This document shows positions 10,335 to 21,995 of a DNA stretch of 64,000 nucleotides, one piece after another. The DNA comes from Ligula intestinalis (taxonomy: Eukaryota > Platyhelminthes > Cestoda > Diphyllobothriidea > Diphyllobothriidae). A program made the position numbers and the translations under genes. The notes under the pieces were generated by a model. It had not been told where the DNA came from, made no database searches, and worked only from the letters and a program-made list of their open reading frames with translations. The DNA is taken from the NCBI GenBank assembly GCA_036362985.1, contig JAYGXS010000001.1, positions 20,888,589-20,952,588 on the forward strand, written 5' to 3'. The stretch's first letter is position 1. Every line of letters starts with the position of its first letter.

Positions 10335-12546
10335 GTATGCGAGGAACCGTAAGTACTGTGACTTGTTTTTGTGAAAAGCTGCACGTAAAAGTCACCATAG
10401 TATTTTATCTGAGGGCAACATGAACAGAAAATCTCGCAAATAAGCGCATATTCACCTCGATGTTTTGAAAAAGAGAATACAAAATCGCTGCAGCTGCTTA
10501 AAAGTAATTGTAGCTAGCTGCCAGTTTGGTTAGCCACGAGAAAAGTGCTCGATTTTAAGGAATTAATGCCTGCGTGTTCTCGTTTTTGCCAAAATGTGGT
10601 TTACGTAAACCTTCCGGTAAAGTGGATGAGTTTTGTTGCTCAGTACCTTATTCTTCCCAAAAGCTCTGTGTACACTTCAGTCAGTTCTCTTTAAGGTCCA
10701 CTTGAACGAACGTTTATAACAAAGAAGCTCTGTGATTAACGTTTAATAGATGCTTCTTTTGGAATAAGAGTGGTCTTTTTATACATCCCTGTGGCGCGTT
10801 GTCATCATTCTGATTATGTTTTACAAAGTAGCAGTTAGGTCAAACCGTCGAGGGTTTGAAGTGACGAGAACAAAATGATCTCGTCACTTGATGAACCCTT
10901 TGGTACATCTTTAGGTTAATTCCCGATAACTTTGATTTTTGCACACCTACGGATTTATTTCGCCAATTTTAAACTTCTTTCAAGGGTTTCCTCAGCGGAA
11001 GTATTGATGAAACTTGAAATTCGACACAACTAGTCGATAGCAAAGCGAAATCGATTAAACAAGTGCCTCGATTTTTGGTTAGCGTCTTTGCTGCGTGTAA
11101 GTTGGGTGCATCAGAATTTGACTTTCAGTGTGCTCATTACTAGAGTGGCAGGTCATTTGATACCTCATGGAACGTCTGAAGTGTGTATTTGTAAAAATAA
11201 AACTCTTGAGCTCATTGAAATTTTGTATTTTTCGCAGTTTCTTCTTCGTCTCACAATCATATTTCTTCACAGCGGAAAAACCAAACATTGAGACACACCT
11301 AACTACTCTGTTTTACTCCCAAAATTACTTATGCGTGTCATCTTCGAGACGACCCACATTCGGGGAACCGCGTGCTTTGCTTTGTGCGGGTGCAGCAATT
11401 TTTGAACTGAACCTCGGGAAGCTCTAACGTCATGCATTCTTTTACCAACTTTTTTGCTCCCACGATGCACGAATACCGTCGCTGGCGGCCACGAGCTGTC
11501 GCAACCCCGAAATTTTAACAGCTAGGCCCCCCAGCTACCGCCTTGCTCAAAAAGATCCCTAATGTGATATTAAAAACTTGATAACCAAAAAGCTTTTCGG
11601 GAAATCTGCTTTCCAATTGACATTTACACTTGGTTTCGGTCATTATAGCTAACCGTTTGCGAGATCTTCCCGTTTAATAAATAGACACTACCACCGGATT
11701 AAAGCGGCTATGTTATCATGGTTACTTTAAAGAATGGAGATGACTGCTGTAAGAATTACCATGCTCACCGTGTTCACAGTCGTCCTCTTCGTATTATTTT
11801 GTTTATACTTTGGATGTGATTTTCAGTTGCGGCCAGAATGTATTGCTCACCAGTCGCGTTCTTATATATTGCGCCTACCTTTATCATGGGTACAGCCCCA
11901 ACAGTGACTCCATCCTTTAACATTGTATCGTCAATCCTGCTCTATGAAGCCAGGCCATCGAAGATACTGTGATTTATCAGGCATCATATCCCAGCATAGC
12001 CGTAAGAGTATTAATGACAGGCTACGAAAATGGCGTTTTAATGTCTCCTCTGAAGTCTGTGATGACCTGTTCTCTTCAATACACGCTGGCAGACAGATAG
12101 TGGCTCTTGTATTACGCGTCTTGTCACCTTATAATATGTCCGTGTTGACCAATACCTTCGCATAAAGGAAGTATGTTGTAGTCTAGCTGGGTGCGAGTGC
12201 AGTTTGCCTGGGTCTGAAATTGAACTTTAACTAACAGCAGTGTTACATGTCTACCCGGAAACCATCAGAAATTATGAGTTTTTCAGCTTGCTAATGTACC
12301 CATTTAATCGCAGCCTCCTAAAGACAGTAGCTTATTTAATTTTTGTTTATATTTTCCTTCAGCGAGCGCTGAGGAACCCAGTAGTTTTCTTGTTTCACCA
12401 ATAGCTACTCCTAAGTTATTTCTTGCCAGCATCGGTCAGTTCTTACCGTCCTTACGGTTTGTCATTTGAATAATGTAGGACGGTATATCCTGTTTTATTT
12501 GACGCTTTTTCATCTTACTTGTACTAGATACGGCTTCGATCGCTGT
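10335..12546. other. Unassigned AT-rich sequence
   Basis: I find no supported gene in this 2.2-kb stretch. Open frames at 11079-11427 and 11923-12165 are short, overlap in several frames and have no recognisable motif. Confidence 0.35.
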
Positions 12547-12800
12547 TGGAAATGCGTTCATTCCCACGATGAGTCAGAACACACAACGGCGGTCGTCAGC
12601 TCCCCCGCTGTCTAGAAAGCTATGTCTCCTCAATTCTGATTGGTCCATGTCCGATTGCACAGTCTCGACGCGAACCATTAATACGCGTAGCCTGTGTGTG
12701 ACAATGACCTGCTCTAACTTGCTTTGTGTGAACGCACGCCTCTCATAGTCGCTCCTGTTCCCTTGCTTCTCTCGTACTGGGCCTTGGGTAAAGTGGTCAA
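12547..12800 (+). repeat. LTR family B, 5' part
   Basis: This stretch matches the start of the LTR-like repeat at 24904. Shared features are tgttgg at the edge, cacgatgagtcag, cacaacggcg, tcctcaattctgattggtcc and the tgtgtgac block. It looks like a truncated solo LTR. Confidence 0.55.
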
Positions 12801-13158
12801 GCTAGTTCACTGTTCGATGATGAAAACTGACCGGTGATATGCAAATTACATGGCTATGTATGGTTAACAGATATTTTGATTAAATAATAGTAATACTTCT
12901 TAAAATTGCTTTTAGTATATATTCATAACATTTAAGTGTTTGGATTCGAAGAACTCGGTTGCAGTGGTAGTCGAATTAGCAAAGTTCGCCAATTTCTCAC
13001 CACTGTCGCATCGCTAACCAAGCTCAAACTGTTCAATAGTGTGACTTTTTAGACTCACCACGTCGTTAAGTAACCTTCGCTTGTGCGTACGTGCCGCCCT
13101 CGAGGCACACCGAACAGTAATCTCTTTAAGTTGTCATCAAACTGGGCATTTTTTACTA

Positions 13159-13550
13159 CAGTAGTCGCCGGTTATTAAGCCCACGATTAATAAGCCCAGC
13201 CGTGTATTAAGCCCAAGTCAGCTTGGGAAAGAATTTTACATCGTAAAATCTGCCGGCTACTAAGCCCAGTTTGCCAACTGGATAGAGTGAAATTCTCATC
13301 TCTCTGCGTGCGCAACTGGTCGCGTGTCGCAAATGATTTTTTTGTTTTTGTTATTATGTAAAATACAGACAAACAGTATTCTTATCTTGTAAATAACCAA
13401 GCTCTACACATAATACAGTACGTATGTAATGTATAGTGCCTATCCTGTGTTTGCTAATCAAGAACTAGGACTCTCCAGTTAATGCGCCCGCCGCTTATTA
13501 AGCCCAATTTGGTCTGGGCCCCAGGTGGGCTTAATAACCGGCTACTACTG
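13159..13550. mobile_element. pogo/Tigger-like MITE, copy 1
   Basis: This 392-bp non-autonomous DNA transposon has terminal inverted repeats CAGTAGTCGCCGGTTATTAA and TTAATAACCGGCTACTACTG, flanked by TA on both sides (13157-13158 and 13551-13552). The subterminal zone repeats the motif attaagccca several times in both orientations (13173, 13190, 13205, 13259, 13496, 13527). It has no ORF. TA duplication and CAGT termini are typical of the pogo branch of Tc1/mariner. A second copy lies inverted at 40057-40542 with a recognisable shared interior. Confidence 0.92.
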
Positions 13551-13552
13551 TA

Positions 13553-14182
13553 TTTTTATATAACATTCAGCGGTCGACACCAAATATCCTTGTGTTGTTA
13601 ACTCTGTCTTAATCGTCAACAGGCTTTTGGGGAGATTCGGTCGCTCTACTGTTGTGTTGTTTGCGTTTGAGGAAAGTACATGGAATGTCCGTACGCGTAC
13701 CAGCTATATATTTTCCTAGGTGTAGGGGAGGATCTCTGGAGTGCTCTGAATTCAGTATTCTTCGTCCACCTCTGTAGTTTTGCTCTAAGCCCCAACAGCT
13801 CGCCATAATTTGGTCCCCATTACTGGATGATACTGTACATTAAGTTCACAACTGGTGCCTTTCATTCCACCTGTCTCTTTAGTGCATGCGTCTGGTGACT
13901 TTTTATCCGCTTTTCTTCGACCGCGCTCAGCTATAAGGTCTGACTGCGTACCTTTGAAACTGGGTTCCCATGGAACTGTATTCATTAGGACCGTGCCCTT
14001 TTGCATCATCGTTTTGTACACTACTTACGTTCAACGTCCTGGTTCCCGGTTTTCTCGAGTGGTAGACACCAAGTATTTGTGAACTCTTGCAGTGGTAGAA
14101 CAGTCGCTGTCGCTCTTTTGCGCGACTGCTAGGACGCCATTTTCCAGTACTGGCGGTACATGATCAAGGTCTGGTCCTGAAG
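13553..14182. other. Possible upstream exons of the next gene
   Basis: Several acceptor/donor-bounded open pieces occur here, for example 14093-14146 (reading EQSLSLFCATARTPF) and a frame near 13875-13935 (ASGDFLSAFLRPRSAI). They may be further 5' exons of the gene annotated from 14183, but phases do not link them unambiguously. Confidence 0.25.
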
Positions 14183-16280
14183 GACATCTTTTCTTGCCAT
14201 TAGCTTTGGATACGGACTTCCAGCGTAGGCAGATTACCATTTCGCTTTATCTTAGTCGGTTCTCTGCATTTGGTGCACAAACCCTTAAACTGTTTCCTTC
14301 GCATCCTCTTTCTAAGGTACTGTGATCGCAATACTACTTTCATGCCTTAAAGAATTGCCCTGGAATGGAATTATCTGAACTTCACTTCCTCGACTGTAGC
14401 AGGCGTAAACTTTGCGAAACCTGGACTTCCAAAGTATACTCCTCTTGTTTTCCTCACTCTGTAGACTGATGCTTGGCTCGCAGAGAACGTTGCCTTCCTG
14501 GCAGCCCTCAGACGCCACCTCCCACCAGGTAGGCATGTGCCTTTTGCACCACCTTACCAACTACTAGCCATTTTTGTGCGGCATCGGCATGTCGTGACAG
14601 CTGTCTCAGAAGCCTGTACGTCCCTGGAGCCGACTGCCTCTCCAAAGGACGTGCTGAATGCCGTTGACACCTGTCTGCAGGTGGTTTTGTAACTTATTTT
14701 TCTAAGTCTTCCCCCTCCCCCCGCATAGAAGATTGATCAGCAGCTGGAATTAAGTCTTGCCTTTGTATTTGCCTTGGAAAAGTGGCGCTCGCAGCCGTCG
14801 ATAGGAGAACTTACCAGATTTGCCCTGCACATTTTGGCCCAACGACTTTCAGTAGGTGCTATGACCTTACTGTTTGTACATACGCAACCCTTTAGGTGGG
14901 GGAACTTTTTCCCAAGGTCGTTGCTCTTCGCGTGCCCACCTTCCTGCACATTGACTTTAGAGTCCGCGCTGAAGGTTAGTTGGCCTGAGGAAGGCAAAGC
15001 GGTAATTCAATCTTGTTTGGTAGACATGTGCAGACCTAGTCAAATCGACTTGCTGTCAATCTCGCTCCGGGCGGTTCTGCAAGCATATCGAGGCTGTACA
15101 GAACCTGCTTCCATCGCTGCCGCCCGCTTGCTTCTAACTGAATGGCTCCGAATGGCCTATTGGTTGGTCGTTCAGAGCATAATCGCGCCCCTGAAGCCCT
15201 CCGCCTTCGAATCTTTCAATGAGGCCTTCTGTCTGCTCCTCACTGCTATCTCCGGATCTACTCGATCGGCGAGTCTTGTGTCCGAATTCATGGTAACGCC
15301 TGGTGCCTGTGTGTATATATGACACCTTTTGAATTCCTAAGATGCCCGTTTAATTACGTTCGTTGGCTGTTATTTTTTATCAGAATATATATATCTTCTA
15401 ATCTGTCAATGTCACTGGCACTTTTTAGAGCTAACATTACCATGGAAAGGTTTCTAGAACTTTTCTAGCTAAAATAACTAGAGTGATCTTAAACTAAAGA
15501 GCTTTTTTCGAATCGATTTTTGCGAGTCTTCAAGCGTTCGTAAAAGTTGCGCTATCACGCCTTCTGAAACATGTGTGGTGCTTTGATACGCTAGGTATAT
15601 GTTCATATACTGAGTCTTTTCGGTGGTCATTTTAACGAGGCGCATCACATTTATCGGTTACTGCATTTTAATACTCCAAGTAATTTCCTCGTGTTTTTTT
15701 GGAAATACCAGGCACACCCCCTGTTCTTGGTGCTCAGAAAAGCCGTCGTCGAGTGCACCAGTCCAGCCGTCCCCATTTTGGCGCCATATTTGAGTGGTTT
15801 GGCCAGTTGCCGAAGATTCTGTAATAATATGGCACGAAACCTCCACATATTTGATCTCGTAGACCCGTGTTTATTACTCTTCGATCGAATTTTCCTGCTC
15901 AGCGTTTACCAACAGTCGGACACTGAAAAGAGGCGACTGGAGCTGTGGGCATGTGTCGGTGATGTGAGTGTATATTCTACCTACTTTTATCTTTGTAGTA
16001 GGCATTATTTATGTTCCTTTATTTCCGTTGGTCACGCACGCAATTTGCTACAGATGGTAATTTAGTTGACTGAGTTGCCTCAACCCTTAAAGCACTTAAA
16101 TCCAATTTACTATGCTTATCAAAAAATCGAATTATGCTTATTAAGTTGCTCCTTTTTGTGTTCGCGCTAAAAAGGACCGGTTTTTCAACCGCTTCCGATA
16201 CGCAGGTCCCTCGAAAATTGCTGCATTGTTGCATAGGAATGGTATTAACCGCCCTTTTTCATTCCGGAACAGAATGCTAG
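14183..16280 (+). CDS. Unrecognised multi-exon helical-repeat-like protein
   Basis: I do not recognise this gene. Six consecutive exons, each with AG and GT borders, join without a stop: 14465-14528, 14568-14680, 14729-14851, 14896-14974, 15024-15292 and 15712-15963. All phases agree. The introns between them are 39, 48, 44, 49 and 419 nt. Candidate earlier exons are 14183-14224, 14256-14316 and 14353-14433; the join 14433/14465 is out of phase in the more protein-like frame, so the 5' part is unsure. A candidate last exon is 16206-16280 ending in TAG. The protein is leucine/alanine-rich and helical (KIDQQLELSLAFVFALEKW, LFPKVVALRVPTFLHIDF, IDLLSISLRAVLQAYRG, VDPCLLLFDRIFLLSVYQQ), as in HEAT/karyopherin-like proteins. 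A faint likeness to exportins (ALEWNYLNF) is not enough for a name. Confidence 0.6.
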
Positions 16281-16954
16281 ACGATTTTGTCATGCCTCTG
16301 AGTTCCTAGGTCAAATTCCCATGCAGGTGGTCGTATAACGACTACCTATAAATAATGATAAATGATTGCCGAAATTAGGCGAATTTCGAGTAGTCCTCGG
16401 AACAAACCCTTACAGGTTTGGCTCTGACTTATGTTTGAGTTATTTGAGGGCTATTTTTCACAATTTTATCAGTTTGTCTAAGTGGAATAACTTTTGAATT
16501 CATCATTACGCTCTTAGGGTAGTTGAGGCAAGTGTTCACTTTCTAGGTGTTTGTATAATTAAGAAGAAAAAAGCTTTTCGCTCGCTGGAATTAAGGCGTT
16601 AATTGTCTAAGCTTTCGAACTCTTACTGAAATCCCTTGTCACAGACGGGGTAACCGGCTATTGCAAGTGGTTGCTCACACCCAAGAAACGTATCACATGT
16701 TTAACTTCGCAGCTATCAGGTTAATCGCTCACACCAGAAGCAATACAAGCCTGAAATTTAAACCTGGGCTTCCGATGAAAACTCAGTCGATCAATCCGTT
16801 GATCTAGCACCGGCACGCAGAAGCCTGCGCAATCACCTCCCGACTGGCGTCACTTGTGTTTGATTGGCCCCGTTCCCTTATATGTATCGCTTGTTTTTTC
16901 TTGCCGCTTTTATCTCTGACGGTGGATTTCCATAAGAGTTCAAAAACTCGGAAG
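16281..16954. other. Unassigned sequence
   Basis: No gene or repeat recognised between the unknown gene and the antisense LINE tail. Confidence 0.35.
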
Positions 16955-17150
16955 AATAAGTCACTTTAAGTCACTTTATTAAGGGAAGAAGGCTTTCGTT
17001 CTTGAGCTCCCTATTCATAACCAAAATCGCATAATAGGTCCACCGTAACAATAGTACATAATACAAATGTAGGCTTAACATCAGCGATAAGTCTGAGCCA
17101 GTTGCAAGGTGCTGCTACTGACACTTTGTTCATTATATCTGCCATGACTA
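16955..17150 (-). repeat. LINE 3' tail, copy 2 (antisense)
   Basis: This is close to the reverse complement of the 3' UTR at 39310-39480. Shared blocks include gagctccctattcataacc, taggcttaacatcagcgata and gagccagttgcaa.gtgctgctactgaca. It ends in gaagaaggcttt and a short tail resembling a LINE 3' terminus. Confidence 0.75.
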
Positions 17151-17504
17151 TAATTCTGGCGAGCTTGGAGCCGTCTTCTTCTTTACTCTTACGATATTAT
17201 ATAATATGTTCAGGCATTGATATGCGGACGGGAAACGCAAGTTTGTCTTCTATTGATAGATCAACGCTATCGTCCCTTACAGCTCCCTTCTCTCGCATGA
17301 GTCTGCTATGATCCGGTTCAGTAGGCATGAATCTTTCATACTTATTTTTCTGGAACTGACGTCGTTCAAATTAAACATGCACATGAAAACGGACTGGACC
17401 TGAAAAAATATTGTTCTGGGTGCTTTATTTCAAGTTCGCGGTATTTTTTACATAACGTTAACAGTTACCTCTTTCTGACAGGCAGTTAACGAGCATAAAT
17501 AAGT

Positions 17505-17617
17505 TTTCGATAAATTCTCATCGGGCGAGTAAGTTTATGTGGGAGCGGGGTACAAGTTGAAACATAAATATAGCCTAAAACATATAAATATACTGGCCCG
17601 ATGAGAATTTATCGAAA
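17505..17617. repeat. 22-bp perfect inverted repeat
   Basis: The arms tttcgataaattctcatcgg(gc) at 17505-17526 and its exact reverse complement at 17596-17617 enclose a 69-nt AT-rich loop. A partial third copy (tgatgagaattttt) follows at 17630. It could be a small foldback element or a terminal repeat of a short MITE. Confidence 0.8.
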
Positions 17618-17898
17618 GCCAACTGTCCTGATGAGAATTTTTGCTACTTTGTTTTGTTTGGATCAGTACTGTGTCCCTCCTTATTGTTGTGATGGAAATC
17701 CTGTGTTCCATTTAATTTCAGTTAAGCTTTTACCACTTATTATTTCGCCCCTGACAGCCTTCTAAATCCTTCAATCCTATCAAATGTGCTAGTTTTTTAA
17801 TTATTTGACTGTGACCCCTAATCAACACCTTGAAATAGCCGATAGAATCGAGTGGGTAATTTTTGGACAGTATTTCTAAAGAAGGTGCCACCGCTGGG

Positions 17899-17935
17899 CC
17901 TGACGTTTCGGATTATCACTCGTTCACATCATCAG
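17899..17935 (-). ncRNA. Hammerhead-like motif, PLE 1
   Basis: The minus strand reads CTGATGAT, an 18-nt segment, then CCGAAACGTCAGG. CTGATGA and CGAAAC are the two conserved strands of the hammerhead core and GTC is the usual cleavage triplet. The stem between them is poorly paired in this copy, so activity is doubtful. Confidence 0.45.
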
Positions 17936-18364
17936 ACACAGTCGCATATAAGAGTCATGGGGTACAAGAAGCGTAGTATTTGTAGTACGCAGTAGCCAGG
18001 CAGCCACCTGCCTGCATTAATTAAAAGCACTCGCGTTCATAGCTGAGTGTCATAATTGATGCGATGATTGTTGTCGGTCCGTGCCTGAGTCGTTAATCAG
18101 CATGATTTTATCACTATTGATTATTCTTTGCATAAAGATTACTCAGCAGATTGACTCTCTGTCACCGGGACTGTTTTTCGCCCGCGTGGCTAATTAGTTT
18201 GCTTAGACACAGTTGTAACATTTGATATGGAGAGGGCAGGTCATTGCACTTGTTGCTTGAATACGGGCCAGAGAGCCGTGGTTCACTTAATTGTGACTTC
18301 TTGCGAAAATGTTGGCCTCTTCAAACATACAGATGTGGCCGCGGCCCGTTGAATGAGCCGCGAT

Positions 18365-18620
18365 CTAGGCGTTAGCATCGCTCCTCACTGCCGCTGTATG
18401 TTCGGTTACTAACACCCCAAATAGTCCCTCAGTTTCTCTGACGTAGTTGCTTTGTCCGCTTCTGCACCGGATCCGGTCAACGACTCCAGACATGTCGTGC
18501 CTTAGCAGTGGGTTTTCCTCACTCGTGACCTGGCGTCTGGTAGTTGGCTCCAAACTGTGTGAAACTTCAATTCCGAGTGATGCTAGGAAGCGGCTGACGG
18601 CTTCTGATGCGTCCTCTGTG
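18365..18620 (-). pseudogene. PLE GIY-YIG endonuclease
   Basis: The frame reads DASEAVSRFLASLGIEV, then EPTTRRQVTSEENPLLR, MSGVVDRIRCRSGQSNYV and RETEGLFGVLVTEHTAAVRS. The VVYxIxCxxC..NYVGET pattern and the following TExxEHxAAVR are characteristic of the Penelope endonuclease domain. The glycine of NYVGET is changed to arginine here, so it is inactive. Confidence 0.85.
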
Positions 18621-18857
18621 TACTGGGGCGCGCGTCAAACTTGTCGGCCAGCTGTTTATGCATGCATCGACTAGCCGTTCGCTCCTAGAACTCGTCGAGG
18701 ATATTGTGATTCAGCAACCTTATCTTCCGGTTCACTCTACTGCATCTCGGCACACCCCGCATAGGGCCTTTACGCAACTGCCTTTGCGGCTGTTTGGGTG
18801 GTTTCTGTAGAAGCTCAGTACCAGTTTCGTATTAGACGCTTTCCTGAGCACTTTTCT

Positions 18858-19097
18858 TTAAGCCACCATAATCTTTGCGACCGATAGCCTCAACGGAGGC
18901 TTGCTGGTTGATTTCTTCCTCCTCCATCGCGAATTGTCTTCCCGGGAAGACGGCACCCGATCCCGTTCGATGAAGAATAAGATATCATCTACGTACTGAG
19001 CCCAGAATGTTGGTCTTTGGTATCGGAAAACCAGCCACTCCAACCATTGTGATATCGTTTCATCTTCGAGTCCCAAAAGCAGTGAACTCGTTGACAT
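18858..19097 (-). pseudogene. PLE reverse transcriptase core
   Basis: The frame contains RPTFWAQYVDDILFFIERD, carrying the YVDD catalytic box with the downstream (I/V)ERD typical of Penelope RTs. Sequence after it (VPSSREDNSRW) is decayed. Confidence 0.8.
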
Positions 19098-19880
19098 GAC
19101 TTTCGCCTTCTCTTAAATTGTTCGGTTAAACGTGCAGTACATCTTCAGGCAGAACCTCAGGAGTTTGGAGATTTGGACGCGTCCGTAAGTTGGAGTTACT
19201 TTGAGTGATCGACGAGTCGGAAATAAGCGCTCTCCTTTTGCACTTTTGGAAGACGAGAGAATAGAACGAAGGTCGTTTCTTGTGCACTCGCTATGCGTCA
19301 GTCGATCGACCATATTTCACTCGAGTTTTTAATTGCCAAAATTGTCGCATTGTCTCCGCGTATCAGCATTTTCGCAGAGCTTGATTCGCATAGGACATGG
19401 CATTGACGACCCTCCATTAACCTCCCTAAAGGTAGGTTGTCCTTTCCACTACAACAATGGAGCGCCTCTTGTCCGCAAGCACAATAAGGATGTCCATGTC
19501 GGACATGGTTTCCTTTAGTGCACCTTACGAAACACCCCTCATGGCCTATAAAAGATGAGAAGGGGCCAAATTTGTTGCCGGGTACGGTTCCTCGTTTAAT
19601 CTCTCACTTCCACCTGACTATGGATTCGTTAAACTGTTTCAATCATGATGGCAGATTTAGTATCAACTGTTTTAAATGAAGCCTCCTGTCTTAGCACATT
19701 CATTTGTTCCTCTGACGATGGGTTTTGCAGCCGTTTTTCGTTTTTGGATAAGGTTTGACCCGGCAGCTTGTGAAACTTGTTTCCCAGTGATAGTTCACAA
19801 ATCGTTCTCTGCTCGCCGGTTCGTTTGGATACCACCTGCTGAAGCAGTTTTGTGCCGCCCCCCCCCCCCATGAACTTGCA

Positions 19881-21789
19881 GCACGTCGTATTCTATTGTT
19901 CACTCCTCTGACGGTACTTTAGAAGCCTCGGGCGACGTCGAGTCCTGACGGCCCACTTGAATCATTCCTCTGCCAGTTTTAAATACTGCGCTGCTTACAA
20001 GCTCTGTGTTTACTGGAGCCTTGTATGAAACACTGTTTGGCAACACGTCGTAGTCGAGACACCTATGCAGAAACCGAATCTGTGCAAAGGTTGACGACTC
20101 ACGAATAACAAATATTTTCCACCATATTAGCAATCAGAGCGCGTCACGCCCAAATAAGTGAACCGGTAAACTCCAGAAAATATTTTTGAAAATTTGTTAT
20201 TTGTAGAACGACATGTAACGATGGAATAATTGGCCTACTCAAACAGATGTATTTGCTTACTAGCAAAATGTATTAGTGACTCGATTGCAATGGCTTACGG
20301 TAATAGGTAGAGCCCTTGCCGCTGCGATCTTAAGGCCCGGTTCTGTGTGGAAGACAAGAATTGGAACGCCAGCTGCAAGGAATCGTATATTCTGCACAAA
20401 AGTACCGTGCAGCCTCTAATGACGAGCAGCCCCATCTACGAGCAATTCAGGAAACGAGCAAGCCATTAGCAGAAAATGTTTTTCGATTGACTAGCTTCCG
20501 TCCACGAGCTGTGTCCGCCGTGGAGTCTTGCTCCCAGGGCGAGTCCTCTGTCACCTGCAGCCAATCAGTTAACTGACGCAGTTTGATTGGCTACTTTTCA
20601 CAAGACGAGCTCGGTGCTGGAACGGATTAAACTTTTTAATCGAGGTTCCCTGTGCTGGAGAAAGTTTGCAGTCGGACAAGCGTGCGTCTGCATCCGAAAT
20701 GGGCGGCATACGTAGTGTGAGAGCGCGACAGTCCCGTCAGCGAGGTTAGCGTTGAAGGTGATTGGTTAGACCGGACTACGGTTGACAAACACGGGTGCGC
20801 GCGTAGCACTAAAACAAAGCTGACTCCCAATGCCTTCCTGTATAAGTTTTGTGTGAGTTGGCCGACATTTGAAAGAAGTGTCGGTTCTCTTCTTTATGGT
20901 TCGGAAATGCTCCTGAACTCAATTTAATCGAGCCCTGTATAGCCATGGTGGTATGTTTCGGTCTTTATGTCACTTTAAGTACAGGCGAAGTAGTTTTATA
21001 TCATCAAAGAATAAAGTATTCAGGAGTTCAGCTTTTTCATACTTCTTTTTTGGCCTCCTAGCACAGGTGGTGTTGATCTTAGCATCCGAGTTGCTTTAAG
21101 AGTCGATTGTTGTGATCCTGTGAAATTTAGTGATTTGCATTGACAAGATCTTTTCTTTTAACCCCCCCCCCAGCCTTCACTTTCTGTCTCCGTCGAACAT
21201 TGGTCAAAGTTCTGGTTGGTCGCTGACAAGAACGGGAACCCTTACGCAGATTAACCCTGTAACTTTCGGTCTTTCTCTCCTCTCCACATTCTACCCGCCT
21301 TTTTGTATTTATTTATTTTTAGTACTAACATTGGAGGTTTTCACCCTATTCCTCGAGTATTTTACCTTTTTGGAGCCAGATGTCGCTAGATCCTGAGGCG
21401 CTATACGCGTTGTTTACAAACTCCGGCTCTTCGCAATAAGTGTGCAGCCCTTGGTCCACATGTGTCTGACGCCTCGACGCATTCACGTCACGTCCTCATG
21501 GTTCTGATTGGTGTGTTCACAGACGCCTTACGCTCCTTTGATTGGTCGGCTGGTCGATTTCGCTAACGCGCTTGCATCTTGAATGCAAAGCTTGGCTATT
21601 GCCCGGCGTGCTAGCTGCGCGGTCTTCGGTCGACTGTGCACCCAAAGAAACAGCCGTCAGCGGCAGACTGTCCGTTTTTGCATGCAGCTGCTGTCGCGAC
21701 AGGTCGCCTATTTGAACGTACCTCCGGCTGAATAGGGTATATGGCGCATTCTCGTGTACCCAGTCGTAGCCCACAACAAAATTTCTGTC
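19881..21789. other. Unassigned sequence
   Basis: No gene recognised. Open frames at 20361-20576, 21130-21396 and 21517-21847 lack family motifs. Sequence around 20540-20900 is rich in CCAAT-like boxes (gccaatcagtt, gattggctac) but cannot be tied to a gene. Confidence 0.35.
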
Positions 21790-21995
21790 GGCAGGAGTCT
21801 CCTTGGTAGCAACGAATGTTCTTATTTATATTTACATGCCTACTCAATTAATTTCTGTTAAGGTTAGGGTAAGGGTTATGGTGGGATAGTGATATCGTAT
21901 GTAAAAAAACTCCAAGTTTCTGTCTTACGGGAAGTGTAGGTGTAGGCATGTAAATATAAATCAGAACATTCGTTGCTACCAAAGAAACTCCTGCC
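21790..21995. mobile_element. Foldback element with 54-bp arms
   Basis: Arms at 21790-21843 and 21942-21995 are inverted repeats matching at 51 of 54 positions, around a 98-nt loop. The arms start ggcaggagt and end catgcctac. The loop contains gttagggtaagggttatgg, a degenerate telomere-like string. There is no ORF and no clear target duplication. Confidence 0.85.

Larger units (their letters stand above)
17880..19880 (-). mobile_element. Penelope-like element 1 (decayed)
   Basis: On the minus strand, pieces appear in the order expected for a Penelope-like retroelement. An N-terminal block at 19871-19629 contains VLRQEASFKTVDTK. At 19500-19431 there is ILIVLADKRRSIVVV, the conserved ADKG-type motif. 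RT with the QYVDDILFFIERD catalytic box is at 19097-18858. The GIY-YIG endonuclease is at 18615-18365. About 430 bp further 3' a hammerhead-like motif (17935-17899) follows. Multiple stops and frame changes are present. Intact elements of this class encode one RT plus GIY-YIG protein and are flanked by terminal repeats that often hold hammerhead ribozymes. Confidence 0.85.

Noticed and set aside
14774..15322. Single 182-codon open frame as one exon
   Set aside because: It reads through two short introns (14852-14895 and 14975-15023); splicing gives a better and phase-consistent protein.
21862..21885. Telomere repeat remnant (ttagggtaaggg)
   Set aside because: Only two degenerate units, inside the loop of a foldback element.
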